From JAQGMV01 sp963828715 (GTDB lineage Bacteria > Pseudomonadota > Gammaproteobacteria > Burkholderiales > SG8-41): a stretch of DNA of 64,000 bases. Position numbers and translations under genes: made by a program. Below, piece after piece: positions 35,274 to 45,207 of the stretch (its first letter is position 1; the number at the start of each line of letters is the position of its first letter). The DNA lies in NCBI GenBank assembly GCA_963828715.1, contig CAWHFX010000020.1, positions 62,001 through 126,000 of the forward strand. Direction: 5' to 3'. The notes under the pieces were generated by a model. It worked only from the letters and a program-made list of their open reading frames with translations, was not told the DNA's origin and did no database searches.

Positions 35274-37358
35274 ATGAATACCGTTCAAGTCGCCATCGAC
35301 ACTGGCGGAACCTTCACCGATCTCGTCGCCGTCGAAGTAGAACGCGGCCGGTATCACTATCACAAAGTTCCCACGCTGACGGCCGACCCCGCGCGCGGCA
35401 TACTGGACGGCATCAACGAGATCCTCGAGCGCAGCGGACTCGAGCCGAGCCACGTTACGCTGGTCGTGCTCGGCACCACGCTCGCGACAAATGCCGTGCT
35501 CGAGGGCAAGTGGGCGAAGACCGGCATGCTGACGACGGCAGGTTTTCGGGACGTGCTCGAGCTTGCGCGGCAGCGTCGCCCGCACTACTTCAACCTCGAC
35601 ATTCCGAAGCCGGTGCCGCCGTCGCCGCGCGACTGTCGTTTCGAAGTGGCGGGTCGCGTTGCGTTCGATGGTGCCGAGGTCGCGACGCTGGCCGAAGAGG
35701 ACATCGCGCGGGCCGTGAACGCCCTCAAGAAGAAGAACGTGGAAGCGGTGGCGATCTGCTTCATGCATGCGTATGCCAACACGTCGCACGAGGAACGCGC
35801 CCGCGCACTGGTGAAGAAGCTGTGGCCTGAAGTTTATCTTTGCACTTCGAGCGATGTCCTCGCTGAGTTCAGGGAATTCGAGCGTTTCGCGACGGCAGCG
35901 GTCAACGCGAGTCTGATGCCCGTCATGGACCGCTACCTCGAGCGCTTCGAACGCGGCGTGCGTGCGCTCGGCGTGAAGCATGCGCCTCGCGTGATGCAGT
36001 CGAACGGCGGCGCCGTATCGCCGCGGTCGGTGCGCAAGCTTCCGGTGAACACGTTCTTCTCCGGACCGGCGGGCGGCGTGATTGGCAGCGTCGGTGCGGG
36101 TGCACGTGTCGGCGATCCGGATCTGATCACGTTCGACATGGGCGGCACGAGCACGGATGTATGCCTCATCCGCGACGGCGATCCTGCGCGCAAAAGCGAG
36201 CGCACGATGGGCGGCTTTCCGGTCAGGGCGCGCACGCTGGATATACATACGATCGGCGCAGGGGGCGGCTCTGTTGCCTGGGTGGACGCCGGCGGCCTTC
36301 TCAAGGTCGGTCCGCGCAGTGCCGGCGCGTATCCGGGTCCTGCCGCATACGGCCGCGGTGGCACGGAGGCCACCGTCACGGATGCGAACGTTGTTCTCGG
36401 ACGACTCAATCCGCAGGCACTGCTCGGGGGGCGCATGCAGATGCACGCCGACCGCGCGCAAGCGGCGATCGATGCGCTCGCGACCAGGCTCGGTGTCGAT
36501 TGCACGCGCGCCGCAGCCGGCGTCCTCGAGATCATCAATGTCAACATGATGGGCGCGGTGCGGGTGATCTCGATCGAACAGGGCGAGGATCCGCGCGATT
36601 TCACCCTGGTGGCGTTCGGCGGCGCCGGACCTCTGCATGCGGCCGATGTCGCCCGCAGCATGGGTATGCGCAAAGTGCTGGTGCCGCCGCGACCGGGGTT
36701 ACTCTCGGCGGTCGGACTGCTGCATGCCGAAGTGCGTTCCGACTTCAGCCTCACGCGTCTCGTGCGCCTTCACACGGCAGGGCTTCGCACGCTGAATGCC
36801 GGGCTGAAGATACTCGCGAAGCGGGGCACCCAATGGCTGAAGAGCGAACGCGAAGCGAAGGGCACGTTCGAGTGGTTCGCGGACCTGCGCTACTTCGGGC
36901 AGAACTTCGAGCTTGCGCTGCCGCTCGCCGGCGATCGCCTGGACGAAGCGGCTGTCGAGCGACTCGCGCAGGCGTTCCATGTCCGCCACAAGGACTTCTA
37001 CGGCTACGACATGCGCGAGCAGCCGGTCGAGCTCGTGAATCTGCGCCTCACGGTCAAGGGCGCGCGGCGCGCACTCCCGAACGACAAGCCGCGAGTCGTG
37101 CGCGGGCAATTGAAAGCCGCCGTGCTCGGCAAACGGCGCGTCTGGTTCGAAGAGGGAGGCTTCATCGCCGCCACGGTTTACGATCGGGAGCGCCTGCCTT
37201 TCGAGTCTCGTTTGCGGGGGCCGGCGATCATCGAGCAGATGGACACCACGACCGTGGTTCCACCGGGCGCACAGATACGCAGCGACCGCTTCGGCTATCT
37301 GCACATGGCGCTCGAAGCAGCGGAAAACAGAAGGAGCGCGGCATGGCTCGCGGCGTAG
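35274..37358 (+). CDS. Hydantoinase/oxoprolinase family subunit A
   Basis: This 694-residue protein is an HyuA-type ATP-dependent amidohydrolase subunit, like N-methylhydantoinase A, 5-oxoprolinase or acetone carboxylase beta. It has the actin-like phosphate motif DTGGTFTD (9-16), the second ATP motif ITFDMGGTSTD, FSGPAGGVIGS, and FGGAGPLHA. The start at ATG 35274 is preferred; an in-frame TTG at 35253 has less support. It overlaps hyuB by 16 nt. The substrate cannot be told from sequence; the neighbouring PLP enzymes suggest an amino-acid-related cyclic amide. Confidence 0.9.
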   Translation: MNTVQVAIDTGGTFTDLVAVEVERGRYHYHKVPTLTADPARGILDGINEILERSGLEPSHVTLVVLGTTLATNAVLEGKWAKTGMLTTAGFRDVLELARQRRPHYFNLDIPKPVPPSPRDCRFEVAGRVAFDGAEVATLAEEDIARAVNALKKKNVEAVAICFMHAYANTSHEERARALVKKLWPEVYLCTSSDVLAEFREFERFATAAVNASLMPVMDRYLERFERGVRALGVKHAPRVMQSNGGAVSPRSVRKLPVNTFFSGPAGGVIGSVGAGARVGDPDLITFDMGGTSTDVCLIRDGDPARKSERTMGGFPVRARTLDIHTIGAGGGSVAWVDAGGLLKVGPRSAGAYPGPAAYGRGGTEATVTDANVVLGRLNPQALLGGRMQMHADRAQAAIDALATRLGVDCTRAAAGVLEIINVNMMGAVRVISIEQGEDPRDFTLVAFGGAGPLHAADVARSMGMRKVLVPPRPGLLSAVGLLHAEVRSDFSLTRLVRLHTAGLRTLNAGLKILAKRGTQWLKSEREAKGTFEWFADLRYFGQNFELALPLAGDRLDEAAVERLAQAFHVRHKDFYGYDMREQPVELVNLRLTVKGARRALPNDKPRVVRGQLKAAVLGKRRVWFEEGGFIAATVYDRERLPFESRLRGPAIIEQMDTTTVVPPGAQIRSDRFGYLHMALEAAENRRSAAWLAA

Positions 37359-39043
37359 ATCCGATCAAGGCGGAAGTGATGGCGCGCTTTCTTCTTGCCA
37401 CGGCCGAAGAAATGGGAGCGACGCTCACGCGCACCGCGTTTTCTCCGAACATCAAGGAACGCGCGGATTGTTCGACGGCCGTCTTCGATCGGACGGGGCA
37501 GGTGATCGCGCTGGCGCAGCGCGTGCCGATTCACCTGGGTTCCATGGTCGGCGCCGTGGACGAAATCCTGAAGCGCTTTCGCGAGTCGGAGATCCGCCCC
37601 GGCGACATGTTCATTGCCAACGATCCGTACAACGGCGGCGGGACACACCTCCCGGATATAAACGTCATCGCGCCGGTGTTCATCGGCAAACGCATCGTGG
37701 CCTACGTCGCGAATATCGCGCATCACGCCGACGTCGGCGGCATGGTGCCGGGCTCCGAAGCGGCGGTCTGTCAGTCGATCTATCAAGAGGGCATCCGGAT
37801 CCCGCCGGTGCGCATCATGCGGCGGGGCGTCGTGAACCGGGACGTCTTCGACCTCGTGCTGCTCAATTCGCGCACGCCCGACGAACGCGTCGGCGACTTG
37901 CATGCGCAGTTCGCGGCGAATACGGTCGGTGCGCGCGGAGTGACTGCACTCTTCGATCGCTACGGCGAGCGCGAGACCCATGCGACGATCGCGGCATACC
38001 TCGATTTCACCGAGCGGCGCTTCCGCGCGGCGATCGACAGGCTGCCCCCGGGCCGCTACATGGCCGAGGATTTTCTCGACGGCAACGATGAAGAAAGCGT
38101 TGCGAGGATCAGCCTTGCCCTGACGGTCGCCAAGGGACGACTCGATTTCGACTTCGCTGGATCGGACCCTCAGTTGGGATGTGCTCGCAACATTCCGTAT
38201 CGAGCATTGCTCGCCACCGTTTATACAGTCGCCAAGAGCCTGCTGGACCCGGACGTTCCCGCCAACGCCGGCTATTACCGCACGCTCAACATCAGCGCGC
38301 CCGCCGGCAGCGTGGTCGGCCCCGTCCCACCGGCGGCGATCGGCTGCCGCTCGATCTCAGCGAGCGTGCTCGGGGACGTGATTGCCGCGGCGCTCTCCCA
38401 GGCGCTGCCCGACAAGGCGCTTGCGGGAAGCGGCCCGCACCATCTGTATGTGCTCTCCGGCACCGATCCGCGCAGCGGCAAGTACTTCGTCGATTACGAG
38501 ACGGTCGCCGGCGGCATGGGCGCCCGCGCGCATCGCGATGGTGTGGACGCCGTTCGCGTGCATGCGTCGGGATCCTCCAATCTGCCGATCGAAGCGCTGG
38601 AGCACGCCTATCCGTTTCGGGTGGAGCGCTATGCGTTGTGGGAAGATTCGGGCGGACCAGGGCAGTATCGCGGGGGCATGGGCGTGGTGCGGGATTACCG
38701 CGTGCTCGCCGACGATATCGTGGTCAGTCTGTCGTCGGAGCGGCAGCACGTTGCCGCCGCCGGCGCGAACGGAGGGAACAAGGGTGTGCTGGGCGCCTTC
38801 ATACTCGATCCCGATACGGCGCAGGAACGCAAGCTCCCGGCAGCAGCGGCCGACGTGAAGCTCCCCAGAAATTCGGTGCTGCGCATCTGCACGCCTTCGG
38901 GCGCCGGTTATGGCGATCCACGCGAACGCGATCGCAGCGCGCTCGCGCGTGATCGTGTGGAAGGACGAATCAGCGCGGAGCAGGCGCGGAACGTTTACGA
39001 TCAATCCTCTGGGCAAGCACCCGTCCGTGCTGAGGAACGGTAG
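37343..39043 (+). CDS. Hydantoinase/oxoprolinase family subunit B
   Basis: The 566-residue partner of the preceding protein carries the HyuB signatures DPIKAEVMARFLLATAEEMGATL, GDMFIANDPYNGGGTHLPD, NIAHHADVGGMVPGS and EDSGGPGQYRGGMG. It starts inside the last codons of the A subunit with an AGGAG site, so the two are made together. Its His/Asp residues probably bind the active-site metal. The last residues run into a spacer with an inverted repeat (GTCTCGAA / TTCGAGAC, about 39045-39084). Confidence 0.9.
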   Translation: MARGVDPIKAEVMARFLLATAEEMGATLTRTAFSPNIKERADCSTAVFDRTGQVIALAQRVPIHLGSMVGAVDEILKRFRESEIRPGDMFIANDPYNGGGTHLPDINVIAPVFIGKRIVAYVANIAHHADVGGMVPGSEAAVCQSIYQEGIRIPPVRIMRRGVVNRDVFDLVLLNSRTPDERVGDLHAQFAANTVGARGVTALFDRYGERETHATIAAYLDFTERRFRAAIDRLPPGRYMAEDFLDGNDEESVARISLALTVAKGRLDFDFAGSDPQLGCARNIPYRALLATVYTVAKSLLDPDVPANAGYYRTLNISAPAGSVVGPVPPAAIGCRSISASVLGDVIAAALSQALPDKALAGSGPHHLYVLSGTDPRSGKYFVDYETVAGGMGARAHRDGVDAVRVHASGSSNLPIEALEHAYPFRVERYALWEDSGGPGQYRGGMGVVRDYRVLADDIVVSLSSERQHVAAAGANGGNKGVLGAFILDPDTAQERKLPAAAADVKLPRNSVLRICTPSGAGYGDPRERDRSALARDRVEGRISAEQARNVYDQSSGQAPVRAEER

Positions 39044-39170
39044 TGTCTCGAAGCGCGAACGACTGCGGCCATTCACCCTTCGAGACGGCCTTTTGTCGGC
39101 CTCGTCGGGGCGAACGGCCCCAGCTATTGCTGCGCGTATCGAAGTTCTGCACACACTCGAAGGCCATCAC

Positions 39171-40373
39171 ATGAACAAACCGATCGAAGAGTTCGCCGTC
39201 ACCACGGCGCGCAGCCATTTTCCGGCGCTCGAACGCTGGACGTACATGGACATCTCCGGCCGCAGCGTACTTTCGCGCGAAACGCGCGCGGCGATCGATA
39301 CACACCTCGACGATCGCATGCTGAACGGCGCAACGGACAAGGCGCAGTACTTCGATCTGGTCGAGCGCACGCGCGGTCGCTTCGCGCAACTGATCGGCGC
39401 GGATGCGGAAGAGATCGCGTACGCCAAGAATATCTCTGAAGGCCTGAACATGATCGCGACGGGCATTCCCTGGCGCGCCGGAGACAACGTCGTGCTGTGC
39501 CCGGAGCTCGAGCACCCGAATAACGTGTACGTATGGCTGAACCTGCGACGGCTCGGCGTGGAGGTGCGCACCGTCCCGCAACGAGACGGTCGCGTGCCTG
39601 TGGACGAGCTCATCTCGAAAATGGATGCGCGCACGCGCGTCACGACGGTCTCGACCGTCACGTTCGCGCCCGGTTTCAGAACGGACGTGGACGCGCTCGG
39701 CAAGGCTTGTCGCGAACGGGACGTACTGCTCCTCGTCGATGCAGCGCAGAGCGTCGGTATCCTGCATACCGACGTGCGGGCGTCGAACATCGACGCTCTC
39801 GCGGTCTCCACACAGAAGGGATTGCTCGCGCTCTACGGTCTGGGCTTTCTCTACTGCCGACGCGAATGGGCGGATCGGCTTCAGCCCGCGTATCTCGCCC
39901 GCTTCGGCGTGGATCTGGGCGAGGCCCACGAAGCCAGCATCGGCGGGTATGACTTCACGTTTGCACCGGGCGCGCGGCGTTTCGACGTCGGAAACTACAA
40001 CTTTCTCGCAACTGCCGCAGTCGACGCATCCATGCAGCAGTTGCTGGCATGGGGCACCCGCAATATCGAGCGCTACGTCGTCGGGCTCTCGCATGCGCTT
40101 GCACGCGGCTTTCTCGACCTCGGACTGCCCGTTGCCGGAGGCGAGCCCGGCGCGCATCTCGCACAAATCGTCACTGTCGGCCAAATGAGCGCCAATCAGT
40201 ATGCGACGAGCGACGAGCTCTATAACGGGCTCTACACGCATCTCGCGGAAAATCGTGTGAAGCTTTCGATCCGCCGCGGAATGCTGCGCTTCTCCCTGCA
40301 CGTCTACAACAACCTGGAAGACGTGGCGCGCGTGCTGGAGCTGACACGAAGCTTTCTCGAGGCCCGCAGGTAG
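39171..40373 (+). CDS. Class V aminotransferase-like PLP enzyme
   Basis: The 400-residue protein is a fold-type I PLP enzyme of the class V group (cysteine desulfurase/isopenicillin-N-epimerase/serine-glyoxylate type). PLP-binding Lys216 is in STQKGLLAL, preceded by LLVDAAQSVG with the PLP-pyridine Asp and by NISEGLNMI and ELEHPNN. The ATG at 39171 is used; a much longer frame upstream is a read-through of the spacer. It lies 127 nt after hyuB. Substrate is unknown. Confidence 0.85.
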   Translation: MNKPIEEFAVTTARSHFPALERWTYMDISGRSVLSRETRAAIDTHLDDRMLNGATDKAQYFDLVERTRGRFAQLIGADAEEIAYAKNISEGLNMIATGIPWRAGDNVVLCPELEHPNNVYVWLNLRRLGVEVRTVPQRDGRVPVDELISKMDARTRVTTVSTVTFAPGFRTDVDALGKACRERDVLLLVDAAQSVGILHTDVRASNIDALAVSTQKGLLALYGLGFLYCRREWADRLQPAYLARFGVDLGEAHEASIGGYDFTFAPGARRFDVGNYNFLATAAVDASMQQLLAWGTRNIERYVVGLSHALARGFLDLGLPVAGGEPGAHLAQIVTVGQMSANQYATSDELYNGLYTHLAENRVKLSIRRGMLRFSLHVYNNLEDVARVLELTRSFLEARR

Positions 40374-40401
40374 CGCTGCCAGCGGGTCTGCGGAAGAACG
40401 T

Positions 40402-41541
40402 ATGGCTCTCGAATACATCGCCGACAACGGCCGTACGTATTCGGTCGACACGCCGCGCTGGTGCGGTGACGATGGCGCGCATCTGAATCTCACTGCCGGC
40501 GCAGGCCTCAAACGCGCGGACATCGCGGCTGACCGGCATGATGTCTGGCGCTACTCCGCTGCCATCGGCGTCGAGCGATCGGGAGCCGTTACGCTCGGGG
40601 AAGGTTGGACACCACTCGTCCCCGGCGAATGGCGCGGCGCACCGACGCTCTTCAAGCTCGAGTTCATGATGCCGACCGGGTCCTTCAAGGACCGCGGGAT
40701 GACCGTGCTGGTGAGTTATCTCAAGAGCCGCGGCGTCACGCATGTTCTCGAAGATTCGTCGGGCAATGCGGGCGCTTCACTCTCCGCATATGCGGCAGCG
40801 GCGGGCATGCAGTGTCGCATCCTCGTTCCAGAAACGGCGTCTTATCCGAAGATCGCGCAGATCGCCGCATGCGGTGCCGACGTCGTGACCATTCGCGGCA
40901 CACGGCAGGACGTGGCGGATACCGCGATACGGATGAGCCGAGAGATTTTCTACGCGAGCCACAATTGGGTGCCGTTCTTCGTCGAAGGCACGAAAACGCT
41001 CGCGTATGAGCTGTGGGAACAGCTGGGATTCAAGGCGCCGGACAATGTCGTGACGCCGCTGGGGTACGGCAGCAACGTGCTCGGGTGTCTTCGTGGATTT
41101 CGCGAGTTGATGACGGCCGGCGAAATCGGGCGGCTGCCGCGCATCTTCGGAATCCAGGCCGAAAATTGCGCGCCCTACTACGCCGCGTGGCGAAATGGCG
41201 CCGAATCGCTGGTGCCCACGGAGATCAAGCCGACGATCGCGGAAGGCATCGCGTCTTCCAAACCCACGCGCGTCAAAGAAGTCCTGAGCGGCGTACGGGA
41301 GAGCGGCGGTGAGATCGTGGCTGTGTCCGAAGACGAGATCGTCGAAGCGCTCGGCGGATTGGCGCGCAAGGGACTGTACGTCGAGCCGACGTCGGCGGCG
41401 GGTGCCGCCGGGCTGACAAAACTCGTTCGTGCCGGCCGCGTGAAGCCCGACGAAACGACGGTTCTGGTGCTCACCGGGTCCGGACTCAAAGCGTCCGAGC
41501 GCGTTGGCGAGCTTCTCGGACTGAGAACGCGAACGGAATAA
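40402..41541 (+). CDS. Threonine synthase-like PLP enzyme
   Basis: This 379-residue fold-type II PLP enzyme has Lys96 in PTGSFKDRG, the phosphate-binding SSGNAGAS loop, and a C-terminal LTGSGLKASE. The N-terminal segment (LEYIADNGRTYSVDTPRW) aligns with threonine synthases but lacks the zinc-type cysteines. It might make threonine, or catalyse a beta-elimination or replacement on an amino acid. It follows the class V gene by 28 nt, so the two likely share a pathway. A second-strand CapA-like gene converges on it. Confidence 0.82.
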   Translation: MALEYIADNGRTYSVDTPRWCGDDGAHLNLTAGAGLKRADIAADRHDVWRYSAAIGVERSGAVTLGEGWTPLVPGEWRGAPTLFKLEFMMPTGSFKDRGMTVLVSYLKSRGVTHVLEDSSGNAGASLSAYAAAAGMQCRILVPETASYPKIAQIAACGADVVTIRGTRQDVADTAIRMSREIFYASHNWVPFFVEGTKTLAYELWEQLGFKAPDNVVTPLGYGSNVLGCLRGFRELMTAGEIGRLPRIFGIQAENCAPYYAAWRNGAESLVPTEIKPTIAEGIASSKPTRVKEVLSGVRESGGEIVAVSEDEIVEALGGLARKGLYVEPTSAAGAAGLTKLVRAGRVKPDETTVLVLTGSGLKASERVGELLGLRTRTE

Positions 41542-41586
41542 CTCGGAAACGAGAGCGCTGCCAACCAAACCAGGGAAGGGAGGTTA

Positions 41587-41669
41587 CGGAGGGAAACCTC
41601 GGGAGCGGAGCGGTCGGGTCCCTCCGTTGCGTAGGGCGGCGAGGCCCGAGCCGTAGGCGAGCGCCGCCC
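41587..41669. other. Two GC-rich hairpins between convergent genes
   Basis: CGGAGGGA (41587-41594) pairs with TCCCTCCG (41619-41626), and GGGCGGCG (41634-41641) pairs with CGCCGCCC (41662-41669). Both lie between the threonine synthase-like stop (41541) and the convergent CapA-like stop (41671). No T-tract follows on either strand, so I describe them as structured spacer that could slow or end transcription. Confidence 0.4.
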
Positions 41670-41670
41670 C

Positions 41671-42714
41671 CTACTCGATCGCGATCGTGACCTCTTCGCC
41701 GCGGATCGCGAGCTTCGTTCCGAGCGGCGTGCTGCGCACCCTGATCTCTTCCAGCGCCTCCGCGTCCTTTGTCGGATCGGTGAAGTAGGTTTCGTTCGCG
41801 TCGTTGTGGCGCACCAGGCGGAAAGCGGCCTCCTTCGTCCTGCCGTCTTCGACCACGACGCGCGCAAGCATCCCCACCCAGTCGCCGTGCTTGCGGCCGC
41901 CATGACCGGTGTGGAAGGAGAAGCTGCCCAGGCCGTAGAAGATCGGCTTGCCCTTGTAGACCTCGACCGGCAGCGAATAATGCGGTCCATGCCCGATTAC
42001 CAGGTCCGCGCCGGCATCGATCGCCGCATGCGCGATGTCGCTCATGTACTGGAGGAGATCCTGCTTGAGTCCCCAATGGTGCGAGGCGACCACGACGTCG
42101 GCCTTCTTCTTCAGTGCCGCGATGTCCTCGCCCAAACGTTTGAGATAGCCGGCATCGGCCCAGGTGATCACTTCCGGCGGCACGCCGGGGCGGTTCATGG
42201 GCGGGATCTCGGGGCGCGTCTTGTGCGCCGGCACCTGGTACGCCGTATGAGCGCGCAAAGCGGCCACGCCGGGACTCTTGTCGCCGGCCTCATGATTCGT
42301 CGGCCAGTAGACGGACGTGTGTTGGAGGAAGCCGACCGTGGCGCCGTTCTTTGCCTTGACGATCGCCGGTTCATGCGCCGCCGCGCTGTTCAGACCGCTC
42401 CCCGTGTGCGCGACGCCTACTTCGTCCAGCGCGCGCAGGGATGACGTGATTGCCTCGGTGCCGTAATTCACGTTGTTCGCCGTGCCGACGGCATTGATGC
42501 CGAGCATGCGCAAAGCCTGCGCCACCGCCGGCTTCGCGTGGAAGCCTTCGTCTGAGAGCGAGCGTTCCGCCTTGGACTCGTAGAAGCAGCACTCGAGATT
42601 GGAGAAACGAACGTCGGCCTGCTGCAGCACGTCGGACACGCGGACGAACGGCGCGCGCGGGTCGTTCACGTTCATGAGGTTTATGTCGCCGCTGCACATG
42701 AGCGTCGTGCGCAT
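41671..42714 (-). CDS. CapA-family metallophosphatase-like protein
   Basis: The 347-residue product matches CapA (poly-gamma-glutamate capsule) proteins and related calcineurin-like phosphoesterases: SGDINLMN at the N-terminus, FSNLECCF, TANNVNYG, VVASHHWGL and VIGHGPHYSLPVEVYKGKPIFYGLGSF. It has no signal peptide and is not next to other capsule genes, so a cytoplasmic hydrolase role is more likely than capsule synthesis. It is divergent from the UspA gene at 42897. Confidence 0.85.
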   Translation of the reverse strand: MRTTLMCSGDINLMNVNDPRAPFVRVSDVLQQADVRFSNLECCFYESKAERSLSDEGFHAKPAVAQALRMLGINAVGTANNVNYGTEAITSSLRALDEVGVAHTGSGLNSAAAHEPAIVKAKNGATVGFLQHTSVYWPTNHEAGDKSPGVAALRAHTAYQVPAHKTRPEIPPMNRPGVPPEVITWADAGYLKRLGEDIAALKKKADVVVASHHWGLKQDLLQYMSDIAHAAIDAGADLVIGHGPHYSLPVEVYKGKPIFYGLGSFSFHTGHGGRKHGDWVGMLARVVVEDGRTKEAAFRLVRHNDANETYFTDPTKDAEALEEIRVRSTPLGTKLAIRGEEVTIAIE

Positions 42715-42896
42715 CTGGGTCTCCTTTTACGAGCTGGCGGGGAGAGGGGATGTTAGCACTGGCACGCGGGCTATCGGCGAAGCCGTGCGCTCCGCAGCGG
42801 TGCGCGGCTGTACGCCGCTGTTGCAGGGCTTGACACGCTGTGCAGGGAGCGACAAGCTTTCTTCGCGACTCCCTCCCCCGAGCAGCAAGAGGAGAG

Positions 42897-43337
42897 ATGT
42901 TCAAGAACATCCTGATCCCGACTGATGGTTCGGAGCAATCGCAGCGTGCGGTGCAGTGTGGTATCGACATCGCGAAGCTGCACGGCTCGCGCGTGACCGG
43001 GATTCACGTCATCCCGGATTACCATCTGCTGATCGCCTACGAAGGCGCCTTCGATCCGGTCACGGAAGAACGCATCGAGGAGGAGGCGAAGGCGCGTGCG
43101 GACAACTACCTTGGCTTCATCCGTGCGGCCTGTGGCGAAGCCGGCGTTCACTGCGCGACGGTGTGCGAGACGAGCGACCATCCCTACGATGCGATCCTGC
43201 GTGCCGCCGAAGTCAACGGATGTGATCTCATCGTGATGACGTCGCATGGGCGCAAAGGCCTCGCGGCCGTGCTTCTGGGGAGCGAGACGCGGAAGGTTCT
43301 CACACACGCGAAGGTACCGGTGCTGGTCGTGCGGTGA
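42897..43337 (+). CDS. Universal stress protein, UspA family
   Basis: The 146-residue UspA-domain protein begins FKNILIPTDGSEQSQRAVQ and ends with the ATP-binding motif SHGRKGLAAVLLGSETRKVL followed by VPVLVVR. The G-x2-G-x9-G-S arrangement suggests the ATP-binding subclass. The ATG at 42897 follows AGAGGAGAG. It is followed by the candidate small RNA at 43445-43537. A second, only distantly similar UspA gene is at 53408. Confidence 0.93.
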   Translation: MFKNILIPTDGSEQSQRAVQCGIDIAKLHGSRVTGIHVIPDYHLLIAYEGAFDPVTEERIEEEAKARADNYLGFIRAACGEAGVHCATVCETSDHPYDAILRAAEVNGCDLIVMTSHGRKGLAAVLLGSETRKVLTHAKVPVLVVR

Positions 43338-43408
43338 CGAACCCCCTCAAGTTAGTTTTTCTCAACCGGAATGCTAAAAAAAATCTTCCGCAAAGCAGCA
43401 CAAAACGG

Positions 43409-43438
43409 TTGATCTCGCCGCTCTCCGTTCCGCATAAT
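43409..43438 (+). promoter_or_regulatory. Sigma-70-type promoter of the candidate small RNA
   Basis: TTGATC (43409-43414), an 18-base spacer and CATAAT (43433-43438) form a good -35/-10 pair. The expected start is at about 43444-43446. No open reading frame with a ribosome site follows before the terminator at 43508-43537, which supports transcription of a short non-coding RNA. Confidence 0.6.
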
Positions 43439-43444
43439 GGCGCC

Positions 43445-43537
43445 GTGTCGATCGTTCTCCCAGAGCGGCGGCACACTCCTCCAAATCCTCCTCCTTTGGT
43501 GGAACTTAAGCGCAACCTTCAGGTTGCGCTTTTTTTT
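43445..43537 (+). ncRNA. Candidate small RNA with anti-Shine-Dalgarno loop
   Basis: The predicted transcript is about 93 nt. Its centre folds into a hairpin (stem 43477-43485 with 43495-43503, one U-U mismatch) whose nine-base loop is UCCUCCUCC, complementary to Shine-Dalgarno sequences. Its 3' end is a perfect terminator hairpin with a long T-tract. CCUCCUCC-loop small RNAs (such as the cuckoo/CcaF-type RNAs of Alpha- and Betaproteobacteria) are known. The call rests on promoter, loop and terminator together; expression has not been tested. Confidence 0.6.
43508..43537 (+). terminator. Strong rho-independent terminator of the small RNA
   Basis: AAGCGCAACC / GGTTGCGCTT is a perfect ten-base-pair stem with loop TTCA, directly continued by T residues (to 43537). 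It ends the candidate RNA and also any read-through from the UspA gene at 43337. Confidence 0.95.
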
Positions 43538-43623
43538 GGCGCGACCCAGACATTATCTCCATGGCTGCTGCGACGCACCATCCTTTACGGTTCCGACTTC
43601 ACAGTACTTGGGCCGAATCAAAG

Positions 43624-43641
43624 TGTTTCATGTTTGAAACA
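43624..43641. promoter_or_regulatory. Perfect palindrome upstream of sucC
   Basis: TGTTTCA-TGTT-TGAAACA is a perfect 7-4-7 inverted repeat about 60 bases before a possible extended -10 sequence. It looks like a dimeric repressor operator that could control the sucCD transcript. No candidate regulator gene is adjacent. Confidence 0.35.
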
Positions 43642-43696
43642 AGCTGTGAGCAGCCGCTTGCGGCTTCGTCCTCTGACAGGACCGTTCGAGCCGCTT

Positions 43697-43705
43697 TGCT
43701 ATACT
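43697..43705 (+). promoter_or_regulatory. Extended -10 promoter candidate for sucCD
   Basis: TGCTATACT is a TGn-extended -10 box that repeats the TTTGCTATA core found before kdsD. A clear -35 box is missing. Transcription would start near 43712, leaving an untranslated leader of about 210 nt before the sucC ATG at 43923. Apart from this and the palindrome, I see no further feature in 43540-43922. Confidence 0.35.
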
Positions 43706-43922
43706 CGCGCGACGGAGTCTTACGCTGGCCGACTGCCTTGGCCGCTTGCCAGCACTTCCCGTGAGCATGTCGTTAGCACAGTCGGTTGCTTCGCGCGGCT
43801 GAAGTTTGGATGTTGCGACGCTGTGCTGGCGGGTTGCGGTAAACGCCCTGTGAGACTTCTGATCGTGTGGCGGTTCCACACTTGCACGGTTCACATTCCT
43901 GCTTGCCCTCGGCGACGGCACC

Positions 43923-45086
<1,164 letters not shown>

Positions 45087-45133
45087 GAGACGAGCGAAGC
45101 ACGGGCAAGATCGGAGTTACCCGGCGTTCAGCC

Positions 45134-45181
45134 GTCGTCCCTCGCCGTTACCCGTCACTCGTCACCGATCACTTGTCACTG
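45134..45181. repeat. GTGACGAG-type repeat, inverted orientation
   Basis: The spacer between sucC and sucD contains GTCACTCGTCACCGATCACTTGTCACTG-type units (part of 45151-45181), the reverse complement of the repeat in the 16.9-kb array. It separates the two subunit genes of one enzyme, which are usually much closer together. Confidence 0.65.
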
Positions 45182-45207
45182 TCTTCCTCCACTCCTTCAT
45201 CTCTGCC

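Noticed and set aside
38910..39170. Long N-terminal extension of the class V aminotransferase-like gene
   Set aside because: It translates the hyuB tail and a spacer with an inverted repeat; the conserved protein starts at the ATG at 39171.
38970..40523. A 517-codon minus-strand frame opposite the class V aminotransferase-like gene
   Set aside because: Antisense to a PLP enzyme with a confirmed Lys motif; no supporting start site or family.
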